Of a stretch of DNA of 27,009 nt, positions 1 through 9,883 are shown piece after piece; position 1 is the first letter of the stretch, and each line of letters opens with the position of its first letter. The DNA is from Chara braunii. Taxonomy: Eukaryota; Streptophyta; Charophyceae; Charales; Characeae. Both the position numbers and the translations under genes were made by a program. The DNA lies in NCBI GenBank assembly GCA_003427395.1, contig BFEA01000360.1:711298-738306 (forward strand), in the 5' to 3' direction. The notes under the pieces were generated by a model. It did not search any database. It saw only the letters and a program-made list of their open reading frames with translations, and was not told where the DNA came from.

Positions 1-131
1 CGTCAAATAGAACTGCCCGGTAAACCGTAGGCAGAGAGGGAGAAGAGGACAACAAACGAGGGGCTGTGACAAACTGTTTCGTCGGAGTTTCACCGACTCA
101 TCAGGAGGCTGAACCCTCAACAGTCTGCAGA

Positions 132-154
132 ATATATATATATATATATATATA
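132..154. repeat. (TA)n microsatellite
   Basis: An uninterrupted alternating AT/TA tract of about 23 bases lies inside the putative LTR of element A. It could act as a TATA-like region on either strand, but nothing else supports promoter use. Confidence 0.9.
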
Positions 155-211
155 CAGAGTTACCAGGCCGAACGTACGGAGGCCACTAAGCTGACCCCCA
201 AACGTTCGGGC

Positions 212-238
212 GTTCGGGTCCCCGTACGGGGCCCGAAC
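212..238. repeat. GC-rich near-perfect palindrome
   Basis: Left arm GTTCGGG (212-218) pairs with right arm CCCGAAC (232-238). Between them lies the perfect 12-bp palindrome CCCCGTACGGGG (220-231). A single unpaired T at 219 is the only asymmetry. A second GTTCGGG lies immediately upstream (204-210). The structure could form a very stable hairpin in RNA or single-stranded DNA and sits inside the putative LTR. Confidence 0.85.
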
Positions 239-423
239 TTGAAGGGGTTTGGACCCCGCAAAAAATTATTTTGGTACCTAAAAATTATTATTTTTCTCTG
301 ATATGCACACACACAGACTTAGAAAACTCAGCAGAATGCAGGAATCTCAACAAGGCATCCATTCCAGCGGCAGAACTCAGAAATCAGCAGTGTTCTCAGT
401 CCGTGTTATGGCGGGTCAGTACA

Positions 424-436
424 CTACCCCCCCCTC
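424..436 (-). other. Polypurine tract of element A
   Basis: On the minus strand this reads GAGGGGGGGGTAG and is followed at once by TGTACTG. Such a tract primes plus-strand DNA synthesis in LTR retrotransposons and lies just 5' of the 3' LTR. Position downstream of the chromodomain and directly next to a TG dinucleotide fits. About 170 bases between this tract and the chromodomain hold no clear coding signal. Confidence 0.55.
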
Positions 437-605
437 AAGAACGAGGTCCCTTCGAGCGAGTAACTCACTCAGAGTCCCTGCATAACGCATCATAAGCGTA
501 AATGGCAAAGAGAGATCGGGTATGTTCCTTAGGAGTGAGGGTAGCGGTGAATTTAGGTTGCTGTTCGGAGACAATCAGTCGTTTGTATACACTGAGGACT
601 CGCAG

Positions 606-745
606 GGCACTCTACAACATGTCTTTCTTACCAATCCAGTAAAAATCATTTAATGGGTGATATAGAAAATGGACTTTGTATTGTCTATTTTTCCCTTTTC
701 CACTGTGCTCCACAATTCTATCAATCTCGTGACCGTCATTGATTG
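606..745 (-). pseudogene. Chromodomain-like C-terminus of integrase, element A
   Basis: Minus-strand translation gives HEIDRIVEHSGKGKN, then a YKVHF strand, then a short segment ending in KKDML. This follows the chromodomain pattern of an E-(I/V)-x-x-I start, a Y-x-V-x-(W/F) strand and an acidic or aromatic end, though the usual second and third aromatic cage residues are weak. In chromoviruses this module tethers the integrase to histone marks and steers insertion into heterochromatin. It lies downstream of the integrase core, as expected. Recognition is by eye and the domain is divergent. Confidence 0.6.
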
Positions 746-883
746 CACGAGGAATCATCGATTCTCAATACGGAAAAGTTTCAAGTGGTACATATGGAAA
801 CAACTTTGATGCGTGAAAAACTGGGTACGTGCGCAAATGAGTAGGCACGTCGATCGTCTAAGAAGGACCAAACGAATGCTCCC

Positions 884-1985
884 CTACCTGGTTCGGTACC
901 TTTCACGGACCGTAATACTGAGGAAGAAGCTTTCGTGATACACCCTCTTCCTCATAAAATTCAGACAATTGACCCAAACGTAACTTCCCACAGTGAAAGG
1001 TAGAGGTTGGCGCTTCTTGTTGGCATGCTTAACCATGGCACTGCATCGTCTTTCCATAGCTGCAACAACAACTTTGAGCAAGCGATCAAACTTAGCGTTG
1101 TTGCCAGACTAGCCAGGTGTTAGGCCATGTGGCGGGTCAAGAAACAGGTAGGATACAGGATTGCGAATTCGGCACCCGAGGTGCAACCGATTAGGTGTCA
1201 TCTCGGTGGAGGAGTGTATGGAGTTGTTATACAATCTCTGCACAATTGGCAATTCTTCATCACCAGAGTTCTGATCAGGCACAATTAGAGTTTGGAGAAG
1301 TTGAATCACAGTCTGATTGATTTCATCAGCCAATCCACTGGCTTCAGGATGTCGACCAGACGTCTTCTTGAGTTTGATGTCAGAGATCTAGGAGGTGAAA
1401 TCTTCCCAATTTGCACTTATGAACCTAGTGTCCCGATCACTCACGAGAGTCTTCTGGGGCCCACACAACAAAATGTACCTCTTGTTAAACTCCTCGATCA
1501 CAAGGCTAGCTGCGGCGTGAGGTGGCAATGGAATCAAATTAAGAAATTTCGAAAAGCGGTCAACGATCACAATTACTTGCAAATATCCATTAATGCTCTT
1601 CTTTCCCATGTCCGTGAAGTCAATGGAAAGAGACTCACCCGGACCATCAGGGATAGGAAGAGGATGCAGCAGCCCATAGGGCTCTTGCCGAGATGATTTG
1701 ATGCGTTGATAAACTTCACACTCAGCCATAAACTTTCGTGTCATTCCTTTCATCCCATGTCATACAAAATTTTGCAACAGGCTTCCATATGTCTTCTCAA
1801 AACCGAAGTGTCTACTCCGACCATAAGCCAAGTCCAAGAAGTGAGTACCGATAGGCTCATGGTTGGGTACACACAGTCGGTCGTACTTCCCGTAATGTCG
1901 GAAAAGCAAACCTTTACACTAGTGGAAATCAGGCTGACTGCTAGGGTCAGTGTGGATCTGCTCAAGGATGAAACTGAGTTTCGGG
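884..1985 (-). pseudogene. Integrase (H2C2, DDE core, GPY/F-like), element A
   Basis: The integrase joins element cDNA to host DNA in the nucleus. Minus-strand pieces in order: a worn zinc-binding segment near 1700-1985 in which the second part has lost a cysteine (AECEVYQ); the catalytic core with SIDFTDM near 1620, VIVIVDRFSKF, then LVSDRDTRF near 1430; and the glutamate region GRHPEASG near 1335-1350, so all three catalytic acidic residues are still present. The C-terminal segment at 884-1081 (RRCSAMVKHANKKRQ, then FTVGSYVWVN) matches the region that precedes the GPY/F motif. At least one stop and several frame changes split the gene. Neighbours are RNase H upstream and the chromodomain downstream. 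Confidence 0.85.
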
Positions 1986-2069
1986 TCCTTGGTAGTATGC
2001 TCAACTAGTTCCTCCTTCAAATTCTTACGGAGATTGTAGGAGCCCACAAGGCAAGTCATGTACTTAGGG

Positions 2070-2518
2070 TGGCGAGACAAAGCATCCACAATGCAATTGT
2101 AACAACCTTTCTTGTGCTTAAGTTCAAAATCATACACATGAATCTCATGCACCCAGCGGGTCAATGTAATTGATGGATTAATTTGTGTCTGGATCCATTT
2201 CAAAATCTCGTGGTCTGAGAACACTTCGAAATGGCGACCCAAAAGGTAGTGTTTCCAATGATCTAGTGTCTCTCTCAAGGCATAAAGTTATCGCATGTAA
2301 GTAGAGGCATCTACCTTGTGACTGGGCATGCGTTTGCTGTAGTATTCAAGCGGACGTAAGCCGTCACCATCATCTTGCTGCAACACTGCACCGATCCCAT
2401 ACAAGCTTGCATCCTTAGTTACTACGAATGTAAGTTTGGGATCTGCAATACGGAGCACAGGATGACTCACCAAAGCCTCTTTCAATGCTTGGAAGGTTGT
2501 TGTGCATTCCCCATCCAT
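2070..2518 (-). pseudogene. RNase H domain, element A
   Basis: RNase H removes the RNA strand of the RNA:DNA hybrid during reverse transcription. The minus strand shows FQALKEALVSHPVLRIAD, then VVTKDASLYGIGAVLQQDD and YYSKRMPSHKVDAST, the standard start of the gypsy RNase H domain. After a break near 2285 come FSDHEILKWIQ and VDALSR, the end of the domain. The first catalytic Asp in TKDAS is kept. The two parts lie in different reading frames, and a stop separates them. It sits directly between RT and integrase. Confidence 0.85.
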
Positions 2519-3430
2519 GTGTAAGACACATTCTCGCTTGTCAATTTGGATAACGGATGAGTGCCGATAGAGAATTTTGACACAATCTTACGATAATATG
2601 ACACGATACCAAGAAAATAACGCAACTCTCGAACATTTGCCGGTTGAGGCCATTTGCAGATGACCTCAACTTTGGTTGCCTCGGGCTCTAGGCCTGCAGC
2701 GGATAACCGATGTCCAAGGTAGATGACGCTGTCCCTCCCAAACTCAGATTTTTCTAAGTTGAGATGGAGTTGTGCATCCTAGGATCTGCAACACTTCCTC
2801 AAGGTGACTTAGGTGCTCCTCCATCGACTTGTTGAAGATTAGTAACAACAACAAATCGATTGATCTGAGTGCGAAACACCTTGTCCATGAGACTCTGGAA
2901 GGTGGTTGGTGCATTCGTGAGACCGAACGACATGACAGTAAACTTGTACAACCCATCGTGAGTTTTGAATGCAGTTTTGTGTTGGTCAGCGGGGTCGACT
3001 TCAATCTGGTGGTGACCAGACTTGAGATCAATCTTGCTAACGACCTTTCATCCACTTGCAGCATCAAGCAGATCATCAATGCGTGGCAAAGGGTATGTAT
3101 TCTTTCTTGTTATTCTATTCAGTCTACGGTAATGGATACACATTCATAGCTTGCTTCCTTTCTGAAGGACAAACAAAATTGGTGCACCGAATTCAAATTC
3201 GCTTGGCTTGATCCAACCTTTTCAAGCATGTCATCGATCTGCCTTCGCAACTCCTCCAATTCGTCCGAGCTCATTCAATAGACACAACCCTTCGAAGAAG
3301 TGTTGCCTTCTATCAACTCGATCTTCTGTCGGACCGGATGCACCGGAACTCCACTTGGTTTGAACAAAACTTTAGGGAATCGGTTGAGAAGGTTGCGGAT
3401 CTCTGATGGGATCTCCGAAGGTGGATCATC
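2519..3430 (-). pseudogene. Reverse transcriptase, element A, catalytic box missing
   Basis: On the minus strand, conserved RT blocks appear in order: [51 protein letters not shown] and a block ending LTNAPTTFQSLMDKVF. The segment that should carry YxDD is absent. The sequence runs from RFVVV straight into LIFNKSMEEHLSHLEEV in another frame at about 2841-2844, consistent with a deletion of roughly 14 bases. Further on, YLGHRLSAAGLEPEATK and a connection segment lead into RNase H. In-frame TGA codons interrupt MCIHY and the SKIDL block. The enzyme cannot be active. Confidence 0.88.
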
Positions 3431-3629
3431 AGATTATGGTGCAAACATACCAGAGTGCATAGGTGTAGCCAAAACAACAAGATTTTGAGCATGATTGCTT
3501 GGACTAGAAGTAGATTCAATAGAGGTAGAAGTAGTTGCATTGGAAGTAGAAACGGCATGCAAAGTAGAATCATTATATACAGCAAAAATAGAAGGCACAT
3601 GAGCACGCCTAACAAAGGCTATATTCTTT

Positions 3630-4328
3630 ACTCATCAACTTTGCGCTTGCGCCACTTTTTGCAGAATTTCTTTGCATTGAGAAAAGTCACTTGGGACTCG
3701 TGTCATCCAAGAGGACTGGACGCTCGATCCCCATGGCATCTTTGACCATGAACTGTGAGTCCTTCCACGTGGTTCTTTCACATTGGGCCTGCAACCAGCC
3801 CAAGCCAATAGCTGCGTCGAAGGGGCACTTATCAAGGACATAGAAGTTCAACTCATGCATAATGGTGCGGTCTGCGTCAAAGGTAGCGTGCACACCTTTG
3901 ACTACATGCGTAGATGTGACAACCTCTTGGTTGCCCACTTGGGTCCGACAAGGATTCTGCAAAATTACTTGCTTTATTCTCAAGCGTGCCTTACGAATGT
4001 CGTGTCGTGAGAAGTAGTTGGCGGTTGTGCCACAATCAACCAGCACACGAATGTAACGGCCGTTAATGCAGAGTTTGAAGAAGATCAACTTCGTTTTTCC
4101 ATGCGCGCGTTCTTGCTTCATGTAAGTCCAGCGCAACAAGAGAGCATGAAAGTTGATCTCTTCCGACTCCACCCAAGGCTCCTTGTAGAGGATGTGCAAT
4201 TTCTCAACCTTGAAATCAGCATCAGATGGGGTCTCAAGAGAGGTTTGTTGAGTACGATCGGAATCCGGTGAAGGATCTGCACTTACATGTTCAGCCTCTC
4301 CATCTTTAGAGTGTCGGTGTCTGTGCAA
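3630..4328 (-). pseudogene. Retropepsin-like aspartic protease, element A
   Basis: A minus-strand ORF of 213 codons (4328-3687) carries LVDCGTTANYFS, close to the retropepsin active-site pattern (usually D-S/T-G-A/T), here with Cys in place of Ser/Thr. Downstream AAIGLGWLQ matches the second conserved block (I/L-L-G-x-x-W-L). The protease frees Gag and Pol products by cleavage. The N-terminal 70 or so residues are polar and probably linker. It lies upstream of RT as in other gypsy elements. This is the longest intact stretch of element A. Confidence 0.75.
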
Positions 4329-4560
4329 ATGCGCAACATTTCCTTGTTATGACGCAACTGTTGACATGGCGCTTAGCTGGCGCCTTTCCTCCTCTTGTTC
4401 ACGACGACAATGGCGATGTGGAACAGCGGGAAATTGCTCGCATACCGAGGCAATCGGACTCGTCTCCTTCCTTATTCAACATGCATGAATCAGATGGCAA
4501 TCGCCCTGACGCCAGACGCCCACACAAAATTGAGAGATATCACGGTTGAGAACACGGTTC
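4329..4560 (-). pseudogene. Possible gag remnant, element A
   Basis: Upstream of the protease the minus strand has a polar, Arg/Glu-rich run (CRREQEEERRQLSA) and scattered Cys/His codons, but no clean CCHC zinc knuckle and several stops. Position alone suggests the Gag C-terminus. No capsid motif was found, and I cannot tell gag from non-coding sequence here. Confidence 0.25.
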
Positions 4561-5399
4561 AGATTCAAAACTTGCTTCGAATGGCTATGGTGCCTGTGTG
4601 CCTTCACGTCACCCTTCCACCACTGTATCCTCACCAACTGTTTACACACACACTACTCTGGATCTCCCTGGATGTTCCACACACGCACTCAACTCACTTC
4701 ACATGCCTACACACACATGCTATAGCCTATTTCTAACCTAGCGCAGATATGGTTGCATCTACTTCCCTCACTAACTACGATTATGGCCGCCTTGTCTCCC
4801 TTGTAGCCTTCTTCTCCCTCGGGCACCTGCAGACCTCCTTGCACAAGTCGCTCTGGCAGCGCTTCCGCACGACTTGCAGTCTCAATGAATGCATATCTGG
4901 ACGCTGCCTCTTGATTTATACTTCTGTTAGTCGCTGGTCTGCAATTTTCCACTGGGCCCAGGGTGCACACAGTCCCACATGGTACTTGCTGACTGGACAA
5001 GGTGCAATTGGGACTGGGTATCGCTAACTAGACGTAGTAAGTCTACCCACTTACCTACTCGCCTACAAACTACCTTTCAAATGCTCGAAGGGGCAGTCGT
5101 AGAAGACTCTAGACTTGCCTAGTTGACCCTTCGGTACTGTAGCAACTACGACTAAGGTTGACCCTTCAGACCTACAACAACTATCAACGGTCATAAACTA
5201 CGACCTCGAGTTTACATGTAAGCAGCTCAAATTTACTCAACCCTCGTATGTACAACAACTGCCTACAAACAAATTTGTGGGCAGGTCACGGGTTCAAACT
5301 TGGATGGAGCGAACTGTACTTTACATGGGATTGGGCGAGGTCTAGGGATCGAGCCCTGGGATGTGCATCCGCTACCACGAAGGTAAAAAACGTTTCAAT
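4561..5399. other. About 840 bp without a recognisable gene
   Basis: Short ORFs on both strands (for example 4749-5027 plus and 4707-5000 minus) overlap each other and show no known motif. A short repeat of GTTGACCCTTC-like sequence occurs near 5121 and 5157. A B-box-like GGTTCAAAC occurs near 5291 without a matching A box. The block could be element A's lost 5' part, the LINE's flank, or unrelated repeat. Confidence 0.5.
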
Positions 5400-5916
5400 G
5401 AAGTTCTAATCTTATCTGCTGCTGAAGGTGGTTTTTGTCATCTATTCCTTAAACCCTAAACCCTATTCTCTTGTCTTTCTCTCTCTTGCTATCTATTTTC
5501 TTAATTTGCAGCAGACCTGTACTTTTCTCTATTTGGAGCGTACCTATTGAGTTGGCCTAGGCTGTTGCTTAGGTCCCTCGCTTATGACCTGTGCTTTTGT
5601 ATGGTCCGACATCCTATCTGACCATCTCTGGTGTGTCTCTGGGAACTATCTACCTGTTCTATTTCATAGGATGTTTACCTACTGCTTGTGTTCCTAATTG
5701 ACCACTCAGTAACCCATAGCCATTTGTATTTCTTCTCAAATATTGACCTGCTTAAGGTTGTTTTATCTGTTGTCTTAAGTTTGCTTATTCTGTATCCGTG
5801 TTATTCCTGAGTTTTATCTTGTAGTTAGAATATACCTATCTCTTAATGGTTGTGCATTCTTGTATTGTTGTGTTCATTGGGGCTGGACTGGTTGGGCCTT
5901 TTATGGCCTATATGTT
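5400..5916 (-). other. Probable 3' untranslated region of the LINE
   Basis: The minus strand downstream of the LINE ORF2 end has no long ORF and becomes purine-rich (AAGAGAGAGAAAGACAAG near 5468-5495) before two telomere-like units at 5449-5465. No clear poly(A) tail or target duplication marks the end, so the lower limit is approximate. Confidence 0.4.
5449..5465. repeat. Short telomere-like repeat (AAACCCT)2
   Basis: TTAAACCCTAAACCCTA contains two consecutive plant-type telomere units (TTTAGGG on the minus strand). Two units may arise by chance or mark a repaired break. It lies near the presumed 3' end of the LINE. Confidence 0.8.
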
Positions 5917-7688
5917 AGACTAGTCTGAGAGTATGTTGGCTTCTAGGGACTCTAGGATACTGTTTACCGAGGTGTCGTGCAGATGGAGTCTTGGTGAGAA
6001 TTCTTCCCATAATCTTAATACTATACTTGATTTGCGGATCAGAGCGACTTTGCCTTTTGCTAAGAAGTGTTCTTCAAACTTGTATTGGTGTTATTTGGCT
6101 TTGCTTTCGTCTTCTTTCATCCTTTTGCGCACCTTACGCCATAGCACCCAATATTAAGTTTCCACCTGTTGTTGGAGTATTGTCCAAGCATCTTGGGTGT
6201 GCATTTTTTGTTTTCCTATTGTTTCTTGACATCTTTTTTGCCATATTACCCATAGTGTAACTTTTCTAAGTATTCTGAAGAAGTTAGATTCTAGTGGGCT
6301 CCAATTTTCTGGGCATTTGAAACCTACGAGTAAGAGTGTGTTGTTGCTTGTAAGAGTTGAACCTGTTACTAAATTCCATAGTTTTGCTATCCTTTGCCAT
6401 AGTGGTTTTATTATAGGGCACACGAAGAAACAGTGATATAAGTTTTTTATTCGGCCATCACTACAGTTGGCGCATAGTTCCTTCAGTAGGATTCTGTCCT
6501 CCTTTTTTTTTCTAACATTTAGCCATTGGTTCAGTGGGACTGCTACGTAAAGGATTAACCATTGTAGGCTTCTAAATTTGGGAGGGTTTATAAACACTAT
6601 TCTATTCCATGGAATCTGGTCTAGTGCTTGTCTTTCTACATCGAGGTGTTTTTTCCATCGTTCTGTTATTATTGGGTTTGGGTTTGCGGGGCGAGGTCTC
6701 AATCTATAACCTAGTTTGGTTGTGTATTGTAGTAGGTTGAATTTGGTGTTAATTCTTGAGGTTCCTTGCTTTAAATTCCATGCCCATTCTATTGGATCCA
6801 CTTCTAGGTTCTGTAATGGGGTTTGGGGGCAATATATGGTTAACTCTTCGTTTTCTATTACTCTTACCTTCCTTAGGTTGTCTTCACGGACTGAAACTTG
6901 TGTTGTCTGGTTTTTGTGGATCTTACTATGATCGGCATTTGGATTTTCTATTTTGTGCATAGTGAATATGAGCCAGTTTTGTTTGTCCTTTTCTCTGCCC
7001 CAATATGCTAGGGTGTGTTTCTGATGGGGCTCATTCAATAAAATTGCCCAATCCCCTGTGCTTCATTGCCTGTCCTTCTTTAGTATTGGAACCCATTCTT
7101 GCGGGATGACAATTATGACTTCCTGTAAATTCGAGTTTAGTCGGTGGCAGCCCTTAAGTTATTGTCTGAGTAGGTTACCTTGTTTCATCTCCTTCGTGTT
7201 GTCGTCCCATATGTGTTTGATCTGCCATATGCCTTCCTCTAGTCATGCCCCCCATTTTGTGTCTGTTGAGGTCAGGGTGAATGGGCTGCCGTTTTCTTTT
7301 GTTATCCATTTATTACAGAATAGGGGTTGTCTTAGTATCTCTTCCTTGTTGCATGGTTTCCTGACTTTAGCTGGGAAATTTTCTCTCCAATCCCGAAGGA
7401 TCCCTTTCCAAAACCCTAATCTTGACTTTTTTCTTGAGTGCATTATGTTGTGGCTCCCCCCTTTTATTGACCATGATTTGCTCATTACCCAGAATGACCA
7501 TTCTATGTTGGATGGGGTGTTATATATTGGTAATTGTTGTTTCCCATCAAGGGCTAAGTCTGTCCATGGTAGGGTGGGTCTAGAGATGAGCTTAAGGATC
7601 CATTTAGTTTGTAATGCTTTTATTTGGGTTGTAGGGTCCAGGACTCCCATCCGTCCTTGACTTTTTTTCCTGGTGACGTACTCCCAAG
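5917..7688 (-). pseudogene. LINE (L1-like) ORF2, C-terminal part with zf-RVT domain
   Basis: Minus-strand coding from the gypsy B junction down to about 5917. It opens with TWEYVTRKKSQGRMGVLDP, the block that follows the RT thumb in plant LINEs. Later comes a zf-RVT pattern: LCANCSDGRIKNLYHCFFVC and then PLWQRIAKLW. The frame stays recognisable across 7038-6154 and, past two stops (near 6154 and 6070), continues to about 5917. ORF2 proteins supply endonuclease and reverse transcriptase for target-primed integration, and the C-terminal Cys-rich part is thought to bind nucleic acid. The rest of the gene lies at 16425-19138, separated by gypsy element B. Frame changes occur between about 7243 and 7038. 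Confidence 0.88.
7685..7688. repeat. Target site duplication (left copy) of gypsy B
   Basis: CAAG directly precedes the TG of the 5' LTR and recurs at 16421-16424 directly after the CA of the 3' LTR. Removing the element with one copy restores the LINE reading frame, which is strong support for a 4-bp duplication. Gypsy elements usually make 4-6 bp. Confidence 0.9.
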
Positions 7689-8605
7689 TGCGAGACTCAA
7701 GGCCGCGATAAGCCCTACTGCGCCCTGTTTTCAGTAAGAAAGGCTGGCCTGACAAGTGACAAGAGGCCTATTTTGGGCTTTCACGCAACTGGGAAATTCA
7801 GGCAGTTGTGCAACACCAGTTGGTTGAGCGAGCCCAGGCCCTGCCTTCTTTTTCCCAAATGTATCTGAGGCAGTCCCTGGGCCATACATGGGGCATGGAC
7901 TGAACACAGGCCGCTGGCAATTGGACACGGGTAACCACCCCAGGCCCTGTGTCTGATTCCCTGGGACAAGGGGCTCAGCCACTCGGGGCCTACCGGAAGC
8001 TTCTGGGCAGGGGCCCAACGCAGCCTAGCAGCACGCAGCAGGCAGGCCATTTCCATAAAGGAAAGTGCCTGCTTCCCCATTGGACATTCGGGCACTTGCT
8101 ACATGCTGCGCAAGCACTGCTGCGCAATCGGCAGGCAAGTGCCCACACCCTCACGGGCGAGCAGGGCACACACAGGCAGCCGTAGCCGAGCTGACCTGCG
8201 AGATGTTGGATGGGGCGCATGGTGGTCCTTGGGTGCACGTGGCATCTGTGTGGGGGATCGAGGTTGTGAGTGAAGCGTGAGACATACCTGGTGCTTGCGA
8301 CGGACGGCATTGGCCGAGATCTGCTCGTACTTCGGGAAGTTGTTGACGTCATCAGCGACATTGTAAATAGGCTAGATAGGATCTGCCATAGTCTGGGCGC
8401 TCAGCGCCAGATAGGAATTCGACATTGGTTCATTGTTGATGATGATGAGACTATTCCAGCATTGTCACTTGTGAGCTTTTGTTGTGCTCTTATTTGGTGG
8501 AACTCAAGTTGCAATTCTGCTTTTGGTTTGAGGTCAAGACTATCTGGTTTCATGTGTATGATGCTGCTTGGTTTCTGGAATTCGCTATCGCTCATTTTCC
8601 TTGCA
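7689..8605 (+). mobile_element. 5' LTR of gypsy element B
   Basis: Starts TGCGAGACTC and ends CATTTTCCTTGCA, giving TG...CA ends with short imperfect inverted termini (TGCGAG against TGCAAG). It aligns over its whole length with 15502-16420; the identity stops exactly at both ends. Length is 917 bp. By eye about one position in ten differs, mostly transitions, and there are a few indels, so the insertion is not recent. LTRs carry the promoter and polyadenylation signals, but I could not place a convincing TATA box in this one. Confidence 0.95.
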
Positions 8606-8608
8606 TTT

Positions 8609-8625
8609 TTCGTATCGGAGTTGTG
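8609..8625 (+). other. Primer binding site-like sequence, element B
   Basis: Four bases after the LTR end, TCGTATCGGAGT (8610-8621) matches 9 of 12 positions of the tRNA-iMet-complementary site TGGTATCAGAGC used by many plant LTR elements and by element C in this window. The mismatches could be decay, or the true primer could be another tRNA. Confidence 0.6.
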
Positions 8626-9883
8626 ATACGTTGCGCTAATCTGGTGCTTGTCTTTTGCTTATGCGGTGCATGCATGCGGGTAGCTGGGTCAGCGACTGTG
8701 GATAGTGTGCAGTGAGGAGGGAGAAGGCAACCAGGCGACTCAGGTGGAGAGGGGTATCACCAAGAAGGTTGAAAGGTGATATTGGGTGTTTCGCAGTGGG
8801 ATGAGAACTATCTGATGTGCGATTGATGCAAGTGGAACGGCGGTATAATGTTGGTTGTGCCGCGACAATGATTGGTCATCACAATCGACGTCAGGTCATT
8901 TGGTGAGAATATGTGGTTGGGGGCATCTATTTTGAGGTACATTGCTCTTAACCTTATCTACCCTCTTTGACACTTCTTACCGTGAGGATGTGTGTTTTGT
9001 CTTGAGAGTCCTCTCATGTGAGGAGTCGAGTGCGCTCAACCTTGAGAGTCGGCATTGTTCACGTGGAGCATCTAGAGGGAGAGGGTGTTGCCATCTGAAG
9101 GGCCCTGGATGAAGCACTCGGTCACAGTCACCATGCCAACCCACCGGGAGTAGAGCACGCATGCTTTGCTGCTTTGTCCTTTGTCTGCCTGCTGCGTTGT
9201 AGATAGGTCATGAGGGGCAGGCCAGCCCTACAGGGGTGACGAGCATTGGACGTCTATAAATAAATACCGGCAGGGTACCTTCCATTGGCTTTGATCGTCG
9301 TCTTGTTTGCAACGTTAAATAATTCCTTAGGACCTCGAGGGCCGTCCTTAAACTGCCTCTTGATCAACCAATCGGTTGGTGTAAGGCTTGTTGCACGCGA
9401 GGGTAAACATGGTGCAGGGCTGACCAGCTCAGCATTGACTTGGGGGCACAGGGGTGGGCCGTGTGCACACCTTTAGACACACACGCTATCTGGATTGCTC
9501 AAGAACGCTTACGTCAAGCGACATCAAGAAGAACTGAGGGAGGGGTAGATTTCGGGTGATAAGTTCGGAAACAATTCCACTCCACAAACAGCCATCCAAA
9601 CGATTCTATTCTTATTTCGATTAGTTAGATGTACAACCATTAACATCTGACAGACAACATAGGTAGAACTTTCAGTTTCTGCTCATTTGCTTTCTGTTTG
9701 CGGACTAGTCAAGTAAGATAGTTTCATTTGTAGGAATCTGGACTTACCGGTTGGACCCAATTGTGTATTCTCTGAGTATGCCGCCGTTTAATTAATTTTT
9801 ATTATTTAATATCGGTCTGAGCACTACGCTGCGGTAGGCGATAGAGTGAAACCTAGTGCAAACATTGCACAGTGCTGTAGCTT
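8626..9883 (+). other. Long untranslated leader of element B
   Basis: About 1.26 kb between the PBS-like site and the first gag ATG holds no ORF with recognisable motifs. A TATA-like sequence sits at 9255-9266. Short ORFs on either strand appear random. Long leaders occur in some plant gypsy groups; an undetected older insertion in this stretch cannot be excluded. Confidence 0.6.
9255..9266 (+). promoter_or_regulatory. TATA-box-like sequence in the element B leader
   Basis: TATAAATAAATA fits the plant TATA consensus and lies in GC-richer surroundings, about 620 bases upstream of the gag ATG. It lies in the internal region rather than the LTR, so any use as a promoter is speculative. Confidence 0.3.

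Larger units (their letters stand above)
1..423 (-). mobile_element. Putative 3' LTR of gypsy element A (clipped by window edge)
   Basis: On the minus strand this block starts with TGTACTGACC at 423, directly after a G-rich polypurine tract (436-424). That is the usual junction between the internal region and the 3' LTR of a Ty3/gypsy element, and it lies downstream of the minus-strand integrase and chromodomain of element A. The block holds a TA microsatellite and a strong GC palindrome. The far end lies outside the window, and no matching 5' LTR was found at higher coordinates, so the LTR assignment rests on the TG start, the polypurine tract and gene order only. The alternative is unrelated repeat sequence abutting a truncated element. 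Confidence 0.5.
424..4560 (-). mobile_element. Ty3/gypsy (chromovirus-like) retrotransposon A, internal region, degenerate
   Basis: Read on the minus strand from high to low coordinates, the order is protease, reverse transcriptase, RNase H, integrase, GPY/F-like region and chromodomain, which is diagnostic of Ty3/gypsy chromoviruses. All parts carry stops, frameshifts or missing motifs, so the copy is dead. The gag end is nearly unrecognisable, and no reverse-complement PBS or 5' LTR was found between 4560 and 5900, so the 5' end is truncated or too decayed to see. The boundary at 4560 is approximate. The next recognisable element, a minus-strand LINE, begins near 5400-5920. Confidence 0.85.

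Noticed and set aside
4349-5027. Plus-strand ORFs next to element A
   Set aside because: Short, no motifs, opposite strand to the element, low-complexity CACA stretches.
5285-5370. tRNA-derived SINE or tRNA gene (B-box-like GGTTCAAAC)
   Set aside because: No A box at the right distance, no cloverleaf pairing and no A-rich tail or target duplication could be found.
5933-7660. Plus-strand ORFs of up to 200 codons opposite the LINE
   Set aside because: They are antisense shadows of the LINE ORF2 C-terminus, whose zf-RVT motif fixes the coding strand.
7731-8361. Several ORFs inside the LTRs of element B (also 15482-16238)
   Set aside because: They appear in both LTRs but with differing frames and indels, and LTR sequence is not expected to code.
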